Positions 35,794 to 44,202 of a stretch of 64,000 nt of DNA are shown here, piece after piece. The notes under the pieces are model-generated. The model made no database searches and was not told the origin of the DNA. It worked only from the letters and a program-made list of their open reading frames with translations. The stretch's first letter is position 1. Each line of letters opens with the position of its first letter. Origin of the DNA: Fimenecus sp052298855 (GTDB lineage: Bacteria; Bacillota; Clostridia; Oscillospirales; Acutalibacteraceae); the NCBI GenBank assembly GCA_052298855.1, contig DAVZXP010000008.1, forward strand, positions 1 through 64,000, given 5' to 3'. Position numbers and translations under genes: made by a program.

Positions 35794-36213
35794 ATGAAAA
35801 AGAAAAAAACCGCATTGACCCTATGCGCTGTTGCGGCTCAGGCAGTTTTGCTTGTGTTTTGGGTAATGCTCATAATTGAAACCGTTTACCCGATATACAG
35901 GCTTTCGGAGCCGACCGCAATCGTAGGTCGTGATATTACCGTATATGCGCCCGTGAGGGTTGAAACGGTTATGACCTGTTCGGCGGAAAAGGTAAACAAT
36001 CAGAATTTCACAAAGGCAAACACTCAAATTTTAACCTCTTTTGTCAATCGTTATAATCTTACAAAAGCACCCGATTATACGGTTCTCGAAAAAAATAAAA
36101 ATTCATATGTCTATGAGCTTTCATCAAGCGAGACGGGCGAAAAGTGGACTGTTACCTGCTCGATAGGCGAAGAAAATGCATTTGACATTTCCATTTCGGG
36201 AGGTGCAAAGTGA
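35794..36213 (+). CDS. Small membrane-anchored protein of unknown function (second of three)
   Basis: A 139-residue protein with a basic start (MKKKK) and a hydrophobic helix at about 6-30. The outer domain ends in SSSETGEKWTVTCSIGEENAF, whose W-T/L-V pattern resembles the end of the preceding protein. No cysteine lipobox or sortase motif is visible. AAGGAG lies upstream of the ATG and the stop overlaps the next start by one base. Family and role are unknown. Confidence 0.75.
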   Translation: MKKKKTALTLCAVAAQAVLLVFWVMLIIETVYPIYRLSEPTAIVGRDITVYAPVRVETVMTCSAEKVNNQNFTKANTQILTSFVNRYNLTKAPDYTVLEKNKNSYVYELSSSETGEKWTVTCSIGEENAFDISISGGAK

Positions 36214-36680
36214 TGAAAAAGGCAATAATAGCACTAACGGCAAATTTTGCCCTGCAAATTATTCTTTTATGCTGTCTCGGTGCACCCGCAAAGGAAATTG
36301 TTAAATGGTCGCAAAATGAATACGGCGATTATGTAATAACCTCCTGCAGCTTCGGCGACCGTTCGCTGTTGGGAATAAACAATGCCATTGACAGTTACAC
36401 GGCGTCTCAAAAAGAAAAATATACAGAAAACACGGACAGCTACGAGATAATTCGTGTTACGGCAACAAGAGTTATCAAGGATACTGCCGACACCGCAATT
36501 ATTGAGTACAATACGGAGCGATATATCTACGAATCGGAGGAAAGCGGAAAAATTATCGGCTACTCACTTCTTGAGACTGCTCGGCTGACAATCGACGGCA
36601 CGGGAAGCGAAATAAAGCTTAGCTTCTCTCCCGTTGAGAAAACCGACTGTGCCGCACACGAATTTTTGTTGGCAAAATAA
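36213..36680 (+). CDS. Small membrane-anchored protein of unknown function (third of three)
   Basis: A 155-residue protein with a single N-terminal helix at about 4-22 and an extracytoplasmic domain of roughly 130 residues containing YDSYE-like and strand-rich sequence. The start at 36213 is chosen over GTG 36210 because GGGAGGTG sits 7 bp upstream of it. The start overlaps the previous stop, so the genes are translationally coupled. I see no known domain. Confidence 0.75.
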   Translation: MKKAIIALTANFALQIILLCCLGAPAKEIVKWSQNEYGDYVITSCSFGDRSLLGINNAIDSYTASQKEKYTENTDSYEIIRVTATRVIKDTADTAIIEYNTERYIYESEESGKIIGYSLLETARLTIDGTGSEIKLSFSPVEKTDCAAHEFLLAK

Positions 36681-36718
36681 GCATATAAATCTGCATTTCA
36701 ATTGAATTTCAGATAAAA

Positions 36719-36749
36719 AAATACGGCGTTCAAATTGAACGCCGTATAA
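36719..36749 (-). terminator. rpsF-ssb-rpsR operon terminator
   Basis: ATACGGCGTTCAA and TTGAACGCCGTAT form a 13-bp perfect stem. On the minus strand a seven-T run follows, 14 bp after the rpsR stop. Confidence 0.9.
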
Positions 36750-36761
36750 TTTTGCTTTTAA

Positions 36762-37004
36762 TCAGTCAGCTGTGTAAGGAAGAAGAGCGATAGCTCTTGC
36801 TCTCTTAATAGCTGTTGTAAGCTCTCTCTGATGATAAGCGCATGTGCCTGTCACTCTTCTGGGGAGAATCTTAGCTCTCTCTGAAGTGAAACGACGAAGC
36901 TTTGCTGCGTCTTTATAATCAATCTTTTCAACCTTCTCCACGCAGAAAGCACAAACTTTTTTGCGTTTTCTGTTCATGGGGCGAGCACTTTTATTTTCAG
37001 CCAT
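36762..37004 (-). CDS. rpsR: 30S ribosomal protein S18
   Basis: An 80-residue basic protein of the small-subunit platform that pairs with S6. The conserved CAFC segment near the N-terminus, the IDYKDAAKLRRF segment and ILPRRVTGTCAYHQRELTTAIKRAR are typical. Cysteine pair C18/C21 plus a later Cys suggests a zinc-ribbon (C+) form, which is inferred. It is last in the rpsF-ssb-rpsR operon. Confidence 0.96.
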   Translation of the reverse strand: MAENKSARPMNRKRKKVCAFCVEKVEKIDYKDAAKLRRFTSERAKILPRRVTGTCAYHQRELTTAIKRARAIALLPYTAD

Positions 37005-37041
37005 TGTTATATCCTCCTGTAAAATTCAAATAAATTGACGA

Positions 37042-37515
37042 TTAGAACGGAAGACCGTCGTCATCATCATCTGCCGAGCCGAAGCCGAAATCCTCCTCCG
37101 CAGCTGCGGGAGTGGAAAAGCTTGCGGTGTTGCCTGCCTGATAGGACGGAGCGTTTGCAGCCGGAGCTTCAAAGCGATTCTGACCTGCGTCAGATGCCTT
37201 TGAGCCACAGAACGAAACGCTGTCGGCAACGATTTCAACAGCAGTTCTCTTAGCACCCGTCTTGTCTTCATAAGAACGGGTCTGGATTGAGCCCTGTACG
37301 GCTATCATTGAGCCTTTGTGGAAATAACGAGTTACAAAATCAGCGGTCTGACGCCATGCGACAACATTGATAAAATCAGTCTGTCTTTCCTCGCCCTGTC
37401 TGACATAGCTTCTGTCAACAGCGACACAGAAAGAGGTAACAGATTTACCGCTTGTCGTTGTACGCAACTCGGGGTCTGCTACAAGCCTACCCATTATAAC
37501 TGCACAGTTAATCAT
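37042..37515 (-). CDS. ssb: Single-stranded DNA-binding protein
   Basis: A 157-residue SSB with an N-terminal OB-fold (residues 1-105), a flexible Ala/Gln/Asn/Pro-rich linker, and the acidic C-terminal tip DDDDDGLPF that recruits partner proteins. It lies between rpsF and rpsR, the usual bacterial order, and is the replication-fork SSB. The gene follows rpsF by 15 bp with a GGAGGAAAAGG-type ribosome site. Confidence 0.96.
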   Translation of the reverse strand: MINCAVIMGRLVADPELRTTTSGKSVTSFCVAVDRSYVRQGEERQTDFINVVAWRQTADFVTRYFHKGSMIAVQGSIQTRSYEDKTGAKRTAVEIVADSVSFCGSKASDAGQNRFEAPAANAPSYQAGNTASFSTPAAAEEDFGFGSADDDDDGLPF

Positions 37516-37530
37516 TTCCTTTTCCTCCGA

Positions 37531-37812
37531 TTACTTCTTTACTACGATTGAACGGAGAACGCCGTCTGTGATACCTGCTACACGCTGGAACTCAGCCGGG
37601 AAAGCCGGCTCACACTCAAGGTTGAAGAGTACGTAGTAGCCTTCAGCCTCATCGTTGATAAGGTAAGCAAGCTTTCTCTTGCCCCACTCGTCAACGCTTT
37701 CAAGAGTGCCGTTTTTCTCAATCAATGCCTTGAATTTTTCAACAAGGGACTGTACATCCTCATCAGTTTTATTGTTAACCGAGAGAACAACGATTGCTTC
37801 ATACTTTGTCAT
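37531..37812 (-). CDS. rpsF: 30S ribosomal protein S6
   Basis: A 93-residue protein starting MTKYEAIVVL. The ferredoxin-like fold, the central WGKRKLAYLINDEAEGYYVLF segment and the C-terminal DGVLRSIVVKK are typical. The start at 37812 has GGAGGTG just upstream; a longer frame to 37845 adds 11 residues upstream of this site. A strong promoter and a hairpin leader precede it. Confidence 0.96.
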   Translation of the reverse strand: MTKYEAIVVLSVNNKTDEDVQSLVEKFKALIEKNGTLESVDEWGKRKLAYLINDEAEGYYVLFNLECEPAFPAEFQRVAGITDGVLRSIVVKK

Positions 37813-37838
37813 TCTTTTGCACCTCCTTATGGACTCTG

Positions 37839-37862
37839 CCCTCACATTTTAGATTTTGAGGG
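37839..37862 (-). promoter_or_regulatory. Hairpin in the rpsF leader, possible S6:S18 autoregulatory site
   Basis: The minus-strand leader has CCCTCA and TGAGGG arms (24 nt in all) between the promoter and the rpsF ribosome site. Known rpsF leaders bind the S6:S18 complex through a hairpin with a CCG bulge. I see the hairpin but not a clear CCG bulge, so the match is weak. Confidence 0.3.
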
Positions 37863-37902
37863 AAGGAGCTAAAAACATTAAAAACATTTTCAGCGAGTTA
37901 TT

Positions 37903-37931
37903 ATTATAACAGCAAGCGCAACATAAGTCAA
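37903..37931 (-). promoter_or_regulatory. rpsF operon promoter
   Basis: TTGACT, 17 bp, TATAAT on the minus strand, near consensus. Confidence 0.8.
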
Positions 37932-37964
37932 GATTTTTTTGCGGAACAGATGAACAAAGAGGAG

Positions 37965-38090
37965 TTGCGAACGATACGGAGCAAGCCCCCGCCCTACCGT
38001 GTCGGCAATGTGCAACCGTAGTGGGCGACCTGCGGTCGCCCATCAATTTCAGAGCAAATTAAAAGCGGGCGAACTGTGTTCGCCCCGTAA
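37965..38090. repeat. Intergenic repeat island 4
   Basis: A short mosaic between the rpsF promoter and the tspO-like gene. GCGAACGATACG (about 37968-37979) matches islands 2 and 3, and GCAAGCCCCCGCCCTAC matches the start of island 1. A decayed 74-bp unit at 38016-38089 carries GGGCGACC/GGTCGCCC and GGGCGAAC/GTTCGCCC hairpins, like 16836-16909. No gene. Confidence 0.7.
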
Positions 38091-38111
38091 TTTGCAAGTT
38101 TATATATCCTG

Positions 38112-38579
38112 TCAATTCAGCGTAATTACCATACAGTTGAGCACGCCTGCGAAAGCAAGCCACAGAATGTACGGTATGAGCAAATACCCTGCCGCAGGTC
38201 TGATTTTCTTAAACTCAACCGCTGTAATTATGACAAGAACAGCTAAAAGCAAAAGCCATATGAACGAAAATGTAAATGCGTGCAGTCTGAAAAAGAAAAT
38301 CGGCCAAAGGAAATTCACCGCAAGCTGAGAGACATAGAGCGCAAGCGCCTTTTTTGTCATACCGCCTTTTGCCTCGTAAACAAGATATGCAGAAACGCCC
38401 ATAAGCAGATACAAAACCGTCCAAGCTATCGAGAAAACCGCCGGTGCGGGCGTAATCGACGGCGTGTTAATTCCTTTAAAGCCTTTCATAGCTCCGCCGA
38501 CAACCGAGCTCAATGCGCCGACTGCCAATGTGCCGAGCATCCAAAACAAAAGCGGTTTCCACTTGATTTTAACAGTCAT
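38112..38579 (-). CDS. TspO/MBR family protein
   Basis: A 155-residue membrane protein with five hydrophobic helices and the aromatic-rich pattern of tryptophan-rich sensory protein/translocator homologues (FSIAWTVLYLLMGVSAYLVY, NFLWPIFFFRLHAF). Bacterial relatives bind porphyrins and affect tetrapyrrole- or stress-related regulation. What it does in an anaerobe is unclear. It stands alone, downstream of birA by about 50 bp in the same direction, and may be co-transcribed. Confidence 0.88.
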   Translation of the reverse strand: MTVKIKWKPLLFWMLGTLAVGALSSVVGGAMKGFKGINTPSITPAPAVFSIAWTVLYLLMGVSAYLVYEAKGGMTKKALALYVSQLAVNFLWPIFFFRLHAFTFSFIWLLLLAVLVIITAVEFKKIRPAAGYLLIPYILWLAFAGVLNCMVITLN

Positions 38580-38626
38580 ATTCTCACCCCTTCATATGTA
38601 ATATATGAAAAAGCAAGGAAAATATA

Positions 38627-39430
38627 CTATCTTATATGCACGACCTCGCCCGAGGTGAGCGTTGACGTTCCCTCGGCATTGCTTATCACAAGTCCTCCGT
38701 TTACATCTATGTCAACAGCTCTTGCGTCAAATTCTTCGTCGGGCTTTATTACGTGAACAAGCTGTCCCACGGTAGCCGAATGAGCCTTCAATCTGCTTAT
38801 AACATCCGAATTGTCATAGGAGTTGAGAGCATTATTCCTGATAACATATCTGTCGATATTATTTACAATGTCAACCAAAATTTCGTTGTGGTCAAGCTCC
38901 TCGTTGCCCTGATACTCGTTGCCGATTGAGGTTGCCGTGTATTCAAGCTCGTCGGGGAAATCAATCTTTTCAATATTAAGTCCTATACCGATAACAACAT
39001 ATCTCGGTCTGCCGTTTTCGTTGATAATCTCGCAGAGAATACCGCAGATTTTTTTGTCGTTTACAAGTATGTCGTTGGGCCACTTGATTTTTGCGTCAAT
39101 ATTGAACATATTATAAAGCGTGTCCCTTACCGCAAGACCTGCGATTGAGGAAATGAGGTCAAAATTTTTTTCATTGCCTGCAATTTCGTGAACGACGGAA
39201 AAATATATTCCCGCACCCTTCGGCGAATAAAAGCTTCTGCCCGTTCTGCCCTTGCCTGCGGTTTGATAATCGGCAACCACCAAAAGCTCCTTATTTTTTC
39301 CCTCGTGGCACATCTTTTTTGCAATGTCGTTTGTCGATGTCGTTTCGGGATAATATTTAAGAAATTTTTTAGCCCTGTACTGTTTAAGATGATAAACAAG
39401 GCTTTTTTCGTTTAATTCAAGATTTTTCAT
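38627..39430 (-). CDS. birA: Biotin--[acetyl-CoA-carboxylase] ligase
   Basis: A 267-residue biotin protein ligase that activates biotin as biotinyl-AMP and attaches it to biotin-dependent carboxylases. The catalytic domain shows TTSTNDIAK near the start, the GKGRTGRSFYSPKGAGIYFS loop, and KWPNDILVNDKKICGILCE. A C-terminal SH3-like domain follows. There is no N-terminal winged-helix domain, so this is a monofunctional ligase and not a biotin operon repressor. It lies downstream of pheA after a terminator. Confidence 0.94.
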   Translation of the reverse strand: MKNLELNEKSLVYHLKQYRAKKFLKYYPETTSTNDIAKKMCHEGKNKELLVVADYQTAGKGRTGRSFYSPKGAGIYFSVVHEIAGNEKNFDLISSIAGLAVRDTLYNMFNIDAKIKWPNDILVNDKKICGILCEIINENGRPRYVVIGIGLNIEKIDFPDELEYTATSIGNEYQGNEELDHNEILVDIVNNIDRYVIRNNALNSYDNSDVISRLKAHSATVGQLVHVIKPDEEFDARAVDIDVNGGLVISNAEGTSTLTSGEVVHIR

Positions 39431-39499
39431 AGGTTTCCTCTTTAACTATTTAATGAGTATATTTTTACACAGTTTTGTTCAAAGGTCAAGTATAAAAAG

Positions 39500-39530
39500 A
39501 ACAAAGCACCCGCTTTTGGGGTGCTTTGCT
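39500..39530 (-). terminator. Aromatic operon terminator
   Basis: AAAGCACCC pairs with GGGTGCTTT, then a minus-strand T-rich run. It ends the aro-pheA transcript before birA. Confidence 0.75.
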
Positions 39531-39563
39531 TTAGGGGAAGAAAAGGGATAAATGAAAAAGTGT

Positions 39564-39625
39564 ATCGGTTCTCTTTAACCGATGATTAAAGTATACGGGA
39601 AAAATGTTTCCGCACAATATACTTT
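39564..39625 (-). other. Two stacked hairpins after pheA
   Basis: Inverted repeats ATCGGTT/AACCGAT (39564-39570, 39577-39583) and AAAGTATA/TATACTTT (39588-39595, 39618-39625) lie between the pheA stop and its terminator. They may stabilise the 3' end of the mRNA or release a small RNA. No function can be read. Confidence 0.4.
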
Positions 39626-39650
39626 TATTTAACAATCTGTAAACAAATGC

Positions 39651-40796
39651 TTATACCGTTTCCGAATAGCTGCCGAGATAAGTAAACTTTTCGGTTGTGC
39701 TTTCAAGCTCGTTTATCATCTGAACGAACCTGTCGGAATACACGCTCGACTCAATGTCGAAATAGAACATAAATTCAAAATCCCTGTCGGTAAGCGGACG
39801 GCTTTCAAGCTTGATTATGTTAATGTCAAGCGCATAGAACATTGAAAGCATTGAATAAAGTGAGCCGGGCTTATGCGGAAGCGTGAGCATAAGGCTTGTT
39901 TTGTCCGCACCGGGATAAATTTCAAGATTTTTTGAAATACAGATAAACCTTGTGTAGTTGTTTGCCCTGTCCTGAATAGACTCGCAAACGGTTTCAAGGT
40001 CATAGAGCATAGAGCAGTCATTTGAGGAAATTGCCGCAACATCACTTCTTCCGCTTTCGGCAACCTGCTTTGCCGCAACCGCCGTATTTTCGCAAATTGT
40101 AACCTTAACACCGTGCAAAGAATTCAAGAATTCGCTGCATTGGCTTATAGCCTGCTCATGAGAATATATTTCTTTAATATCGGAAAGCTTTGTTCCTCTG
40201 TTAGCAAGAAGAGAGTGATTTATTTTCAATCTTATTGATTTGACAATATAAAACTTATACTTGTTCATAAGGTCGTAAACATGGTTTACCGAGCCTGCGG
40301 TGCTGTTTTCAATCGGCAAGATACCGTATTTGCAAAGGCCCTTATCAACCGCCGAGAAAACTCCGTCCCAACTGTCAAAGAACATTATGTTGGGATTTCT
40401 GAAAAGCTTTTCGCAAGCAAGTGTCGAATATGCGCCCTCTACGCCCTGACAAGCGACAATAGCCGACTCGGGGAACGACTTTTTGTCGCTTTCGTCAAGC
40501 GCCGCTTCTATTTTCCTTGTAAGTTCCGACTTATTGCCGAGGCACTTGTGCTGATATGTCCTTGAAAGCTCTAAAATCTGAGAATAAAGGCGAAGCGAAT
40601 AGTTTTCAAATTCCTCTCCGCTCATCTCGGCAATTTTATTAAGCAACGCTCTCTCCCTCGTCTTATCAAGCACGGGAAGCTTGTTTTCCTTTTTGTACCT
40701 TGCAATATCTGTTGCAATTTCCATTCTGTCCTTGAAAAGCTCAACCATTTGGCTGTCAATTTCATCAATTCTGCTTCTGAGCTGTTCTAAATCCAT
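39651..40796 (-). CDS. pheA: Bifunctional chorismate mutase/prephenate dehydratase
   Basis: A 381-residue enzyme that turns chorismate into prephenate and then phenylpyruvate, committing carbon to phenylalanine. An AroQ chorismate mutase domain fills residues 1-85 (LRSRIDEIDSQMVELFKDRM). The prephenate dehydratase domain begins about 105 (VACQGVEGAYSTLA). A C-terminal ACT domain near 290-365 carries KPGSLYSMLS and ESRP, the usual phenylalanine feedback site. The start at 40796 has GGAGGT upstream. It is the last gene of the aromatic operon, so leader attenuation should reach it. Confidence 0.95.
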   Translation of the reverse strand: MDLEQLRSRIDEIDSQMVELFKDRMEIATDIARYKKENKLPVLDKTRERALLNKIAEMSGEEFENYSLRLYSQILELSRTYQHKCLGNKSELTRKIEAALDESDKKSFPESAIVACQGVEGAYSTLACEKLFRNPNIMFFDSWDGVFSAVDKGLCKYGILPIENSTAGSVNHVYDLMNKYKFYIVKSIRLKINHSLLANRGTKLSDIKEIYSHEQAISQCSEFLNSLHGVKVTICENTAVAAKQVAESGRSDVAAISSNDCSMLYDLETVCESIQDRANNYTRFICISKNLEIYPGADKTSLMLTLPHKPGSLYSMLSMFYALDINIIKLESRPLTDRDFEFMFYFDIESSVYSDRFVQMINELESTTEKFTYLGSYSETV

Positions 40797-40812
40797 AAAT
40801 TTACCTCCATTA

Positions 40813-41877
40813 TTAAAGCAAAAGGTCAAGTGCCGTTATCGCCGCAACAGCCTCAACTGCCGGAACGGCTCTCGGAACTATGCACGGGTCGTGCCTGCCT
40901 TTAATTTCAAGTTTTTCTTGTTTGTTTGTTTCAAGACTTACGCTCTCTTGCGGTAAAGCAATAGACGGTGTAGGCTTTATCGCCACACGGAAAACTATCG
41001 GCATACCCGATGTTATTCCGCCCAAAATTCCGCCGTGGTCATTCTTTTCGGTTACGATTTTCCCGTTTTCAACTGTAAAATTATCATTGTTTTCGCTGCC
41101 GTATTTGAGCGTTCCCGAAAATCCGCTTCCGAATTCAATGCCCTTAACAGCAGGGATTGCAAAAATATTTTTCGCTATAACATTTTCTATGCCGTCGAAC
41201 ATAGGCTCGCCTACACCCACAGGCATACCGCTTATTGCACATTCGATTATTCCGCCGACCGAGTCGCCTTTTTCTCTCGCACTGTCAATAAGTTCCTTCA
41301 TTTTCTTTTCCGCTTCGCTGTCTATTACAGGGAAAAACGGATTTAATTCTGCTTTCTGAATTTCGCAAGCGTCAAACGGCTCATCATATATATCTTTAAC
41401 AGAATAAATATGTGCCTTAATTTCAACACCCTTTTCACGAAGCATTTGCATACACACAGCACCTGCAAAACAAAGGGGTGCTGTCAATCTGCCCGAGAAC
41501 TGCCCTCCGCCTGCAATATCGTTGTGTCCCGAATACTTGACATAAGCCGCATAATCGGAATGAGACGGTCTCGGAAGGATTTTGAGCGAAGCATAATCTT
41601 GTGAACGGGTGTTTGTGTTGTCGATTTTCGTACAAATCGGAGCACCGCAAGTTACGGAATTCACGAGTCCCGATAAAACCTGTACTTCGTCACTTTCCTT
41701 TCTCGGTGTAGCAAAAGAATTGTGACCGGGCGCACGCCTTTTCATAAAATCCGACACTTCGTCAAAATTTATCTCAAAGCCGGCCGGTAAACCGTCAACA
41801 ACAGCACCGATTGACTTAGAGTGTGACTGCCCGAAAACGCTGACGTTTATTTTATTCCCCTTGAGAATCGATGACAT
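40813..41877 (-). CDS. aroC: Chorismate synthase
   Basis: A 354-residue, reduced-FMN-dependent lyase that converts EPSP to chorismate. The signatures GQSHSKSIGAVVDGLPAG (N-terminal), RPSHSDYAAYVKYS and GGGQFSGRLTAP are present, together with the C-terminal RHDPCIVPRAVPA. The start at 41877 is preferred: GGGAGG precedes it, and it overlaps the end of aroA by 26 bp. A longer frame adds 11 residues inside aroA. Confidence 0.95.
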   Translation of the reverse strand: MSSILKGNKINVSVFGQSHSKSIGAVVDGLPAGFEINFDEVSDFMKRRAPGHNSFATPRKESDEVQVLSGLVNSVTCGAPICTKIDNTNTRSQDYASLKILPRPSHSDYAAYVKYSGHNDIAGGGQFSGRLTAPLCFAGAVCMQMLREKGVEIKAHIYSVKDIYDEPFDACEIQKAELNPFFPVIDSEAEKKMKELIDSAREKGDSVGGIIECAISGMPVGVGEPMFDGIENVIAKNIFAIPAVKGIEFGSGFSGTLKYGSENNDNFTVENGKIVTEKNDHGGILGGITSGMPIVFRVAIKPTPSIALPQESVSLETNKQEKLEIKGRHDPCIVPRAVPAVEAVAAITALDLLL

Positions 41878-43129
41878 CCGCCTTACCTCCCAGCATTTTA
41901 TAATCTTCAAAGAAATTAGGATAAGATTTATTTACAGCCTCTGCCCCTCGAAGCGTTATTTCTCCGCCTGAGCCCAAAGCCGCCACCGCCGCCGACATTG
42001 CCATTCTGTGATCGGAATAGGACGGTACCTCTCCGCCCGTGATTTTCTCATCACACCAAATAACAAGTCCGTCATCGGTCTGTGCATTGACATTTCCCAT
42101 AAGCGTAAGGCTTTCGCAAATCGCCTGAAGCCTGTCGCTCTCTTTAAGTCTTAAACGCTCTGCGTTCGTAACGATTGTAACGCCTTTTTTAGCGTTCGCC
42201 GCAGTAACGGAAAGCACGGGAATTAAATCGGGTATATCGGAGGCGTCAATCTGTACACCGTGCAAGGATTCGCTTTTCACTCTTACCTTGTCGCCGTTTT
42301 TCTCGACATATGCGCCCATCTGCTCTAATATATCAACAACTTTTTTGTCGCCCTGAAGCGAGTCCTCACGAAGTCCTGTAACGGTAACGTCGCCGTTTAT
42401 CGCACCCGCACATAAGAAAAATGCAGAATTTGACCAATCGCCCTCTACGAAAATTTCCTCGGGCGAAGCATACCTCTGTGAGCCCTTTATATAATAGGTA
42501 TCGCCGTTTTCGACAATGCTAATGCCGAATTTCGAAAGCGTATTGACCGTCATATTTATATATGAGCGAGATTCTACTGGCGGCAACAGCTTTATTGTAC
42601 TGTCGCCGTCAAGAATGGGAAGTGCAAACAAAAGTCCCGTTACAAACTGTGAGCTGACATTGCCCTTTAGTATGTATTCTCCGCTTTGAAGCTCGCCTGA
42701 AATTTCAATCGGAAACTGCCACGGCGGCGTAAATTTCACACCTTTTTTCTCCATCTCATTGCGAAGCGGAAGTATCGGTCTTGACGGAAGTCTGCCCGAG
42801 CCTGTAAAAACAGCCTCTTTTCCGAGTGCCGCCGCAACGGGAAGTAAAAATCGAAGAGTCGAACCGCTTTCGTTGCAATTCAATTCCGCTTTTCCACCTT
42901 TTTCGCTGACGGGAACAACGGTTATCGTGTCGCCGTCTCTTGTTATCTTCGCCCCGAGCGAATTAAGGCAAGAGATTGTCGCCCTTATATCCTCGGAATC
43001 GGAATTACAATGAATTACAGTCGTTTTGTCCGAAAGTGCCGCCGCTATAAGTATTCTGTGTGCGTCGGACTTTGACGAAATCGCCCGAATTGTGCCCTCA
43101 AGCCTTGACGGTGTGAGTTTTATATCCAT
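41852..43129 (-). CDS. aroA: 3-phosphoshikimate 1-carboxyvinyltransferase (EPSP synthase)
   Basis: A 425-residue, two-domain transferase that adds enolpyruvate from PEP to shikimate 3-phosphate. The N-terminal ISSKSDAHRILIAAAL, the NCNESGSTLRFLLPVAAALG loop and the later RLRLKESDRLQAI and YSDHRMAMSAAV segments are typical. The start lies directly at the aroB stop. The GNxGTxxR-type residues here read NESGSTLR, a class with Ser in place of the usual Gly-Thr, seen in many Firmicutes. Confidence 0.95.
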   Translation of the reverse strand: MDIKLTPSRLEGTIRAISSKSDAHRILIAAALSDKTTVIHCNSDSEDIRATISCLNSLGAKITRDGDTITVVPVSEKGGKAELNCNESGSTLRFLLPVAAALGKEAVFTGSGRLPSRPILPLRNEMEKKGVKFTPPWQFPIEISGELQSGEYILKGNVSSQFVTGLLFALPILDGDSTIKLLPPVESRSYINMTVNTLSKFGISIVENGDTYYIKGSQRYASPEEIFVEGDWSNSAFFLCAGAINGDVTVTGLREDSLQGDKKVVDILEQMGAYVEKNGDKVRVKSESLHGVQIDASDIPDLIPVLSVTAANAKKGVTIVTNAERLRLKESDRLQAICESLTLMGNVNAQTDDGLVIWCDEKITGGEVPSYSDHRMAMSAAVAALGSGGEITLRGAEAVNKSYPNFFEDYKMLGGKADVIDSQGE

Positions 43130-44185
43130 TCAGTTCAATCCTTTTTCGATTATATCCTTTAGTGAATTTATCCCTGTTTTATATAGCTTACATTCTCCGA
43201 ATTTTGACGGCACTACAAGCGTTATATCGTCTCCGCTTCGTTTTTTATCCGATAGCGTAACCGAAAAAAGCTCATCTGCCGAAAACTCCGTCGATACGGG
43301 AAGGTTATACTTTTTAAGAAGCGAAATCAAAAAATCCGTTATATCAGCTTCGGCAATGCCCGATTTGTATGCGCCTCTCGACATCAGCACCATACCTATC
43401 GCAACCGCACTGCCGTGAGAAACGGCAAAGTTACTGCATTTTTCAATCGAATGACCGATTGTATGACCGAAATTCAAAAGTCCACGCAGTCCTCTGTCGG
43501 TTTCATCAACATTTACTATATCACGCTTAAATGTGACGCACTTTTCAATTATATATTCAAGGTTTTCCCTTGCATTGTTTTCATTTAAAAAGTTGAGAAA
43601 ATCACCATCGAACAAAGCACCGTATTTTATCGTTTCAGCCATTCCGTCAGCGAAAATCTCATCACTCAAAGTCGAAAGAGTCGAATAATCGCAAATTACA
43701 AGCTTCGGCTGATAAAATGCGCCTGCAAGGTTTTTACCTGCTTTCAAATCAATCGCCGTCTTACCGCCGACCGAGGAGTCAACGCAAGCCAAAAGCGTTG
43801 TCGGGATTTGAACAAAATCAATTCCTCTCAAATACGTTGCGGCACAAAAGCCTGCCATATCGCCAACAACTCCGCCGCCGAGAGCCACAATACAGTCGCT
43901 TCTCGTGAGCCTGTTTTCCGCCATAAATTCGAGCATATCGGAATATGTGTTTATGTTTTTGGACGCCTCGCCGTTTTTAAAAACAAACTTTACTGTATCA
44001 AAGCCGCTTTTCTCCAACGAATTTTGGACAACATTGGCGTAAAGAGTGTCAACAACGCTGTCGGTTACAATCGCCGCCGTTTTTGCCGAGGTTACCTCTC
44101 TTATCATTTCGCCGCACTTTTCAAGTATGCCGTCAGCGATTACTATATTATATTTTTCTCCTGTCGATACCTCGACCGTTTTCAT
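43130..44185 (-). CDS. aroB: 3-dehydroquinate synthase
   Basis: A 351-residue NAD- and metal-dependent enzyme that cyclises DAHP to 3-dehydroquinate. Seen are GGGVVGDMAGFCAATYLRGI, the PTTLLACVDSSVGGKTAID loop and the metal-binding His residues in LLNFGHTIGHSIE. It abuts aroA and follows tyrA by 17 bp. Confidence 0.95.
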   Translation of the reverse strand: MKTVEVSTGEKYNIVIADGILEKCGEMIREVTSAKTAAIVTDSVVDTLYANVVQNSLEKSGFDTVKFVFKNGEASKNINTYSDMLEFMAENRLTRSDCIVALGGGVVGDMAGFCAATYLRGIDFVQIPTTLLACVDSSVGGKTAIDLKAGKNLAGAFYQPKLVICDYSTLSTLSDEIFADGMAETIKYGALFDGDFLNFLNENNARENLEYIIEKCVTFKRDIVNVDETDRGLRGLLNFGHTIGHSIEKCSNFAVSHGSAVAIGMVLMSRGAYKSGIAEADITDFLISLLKKYNLPVSTEFSADELFSVTLSDKKRSGDDITLVVPSKFGECKLYKTGINSLKDIIEKGLN

Positions 44186-44202
44186 AAAATCACCGTAGCC
44201 CT

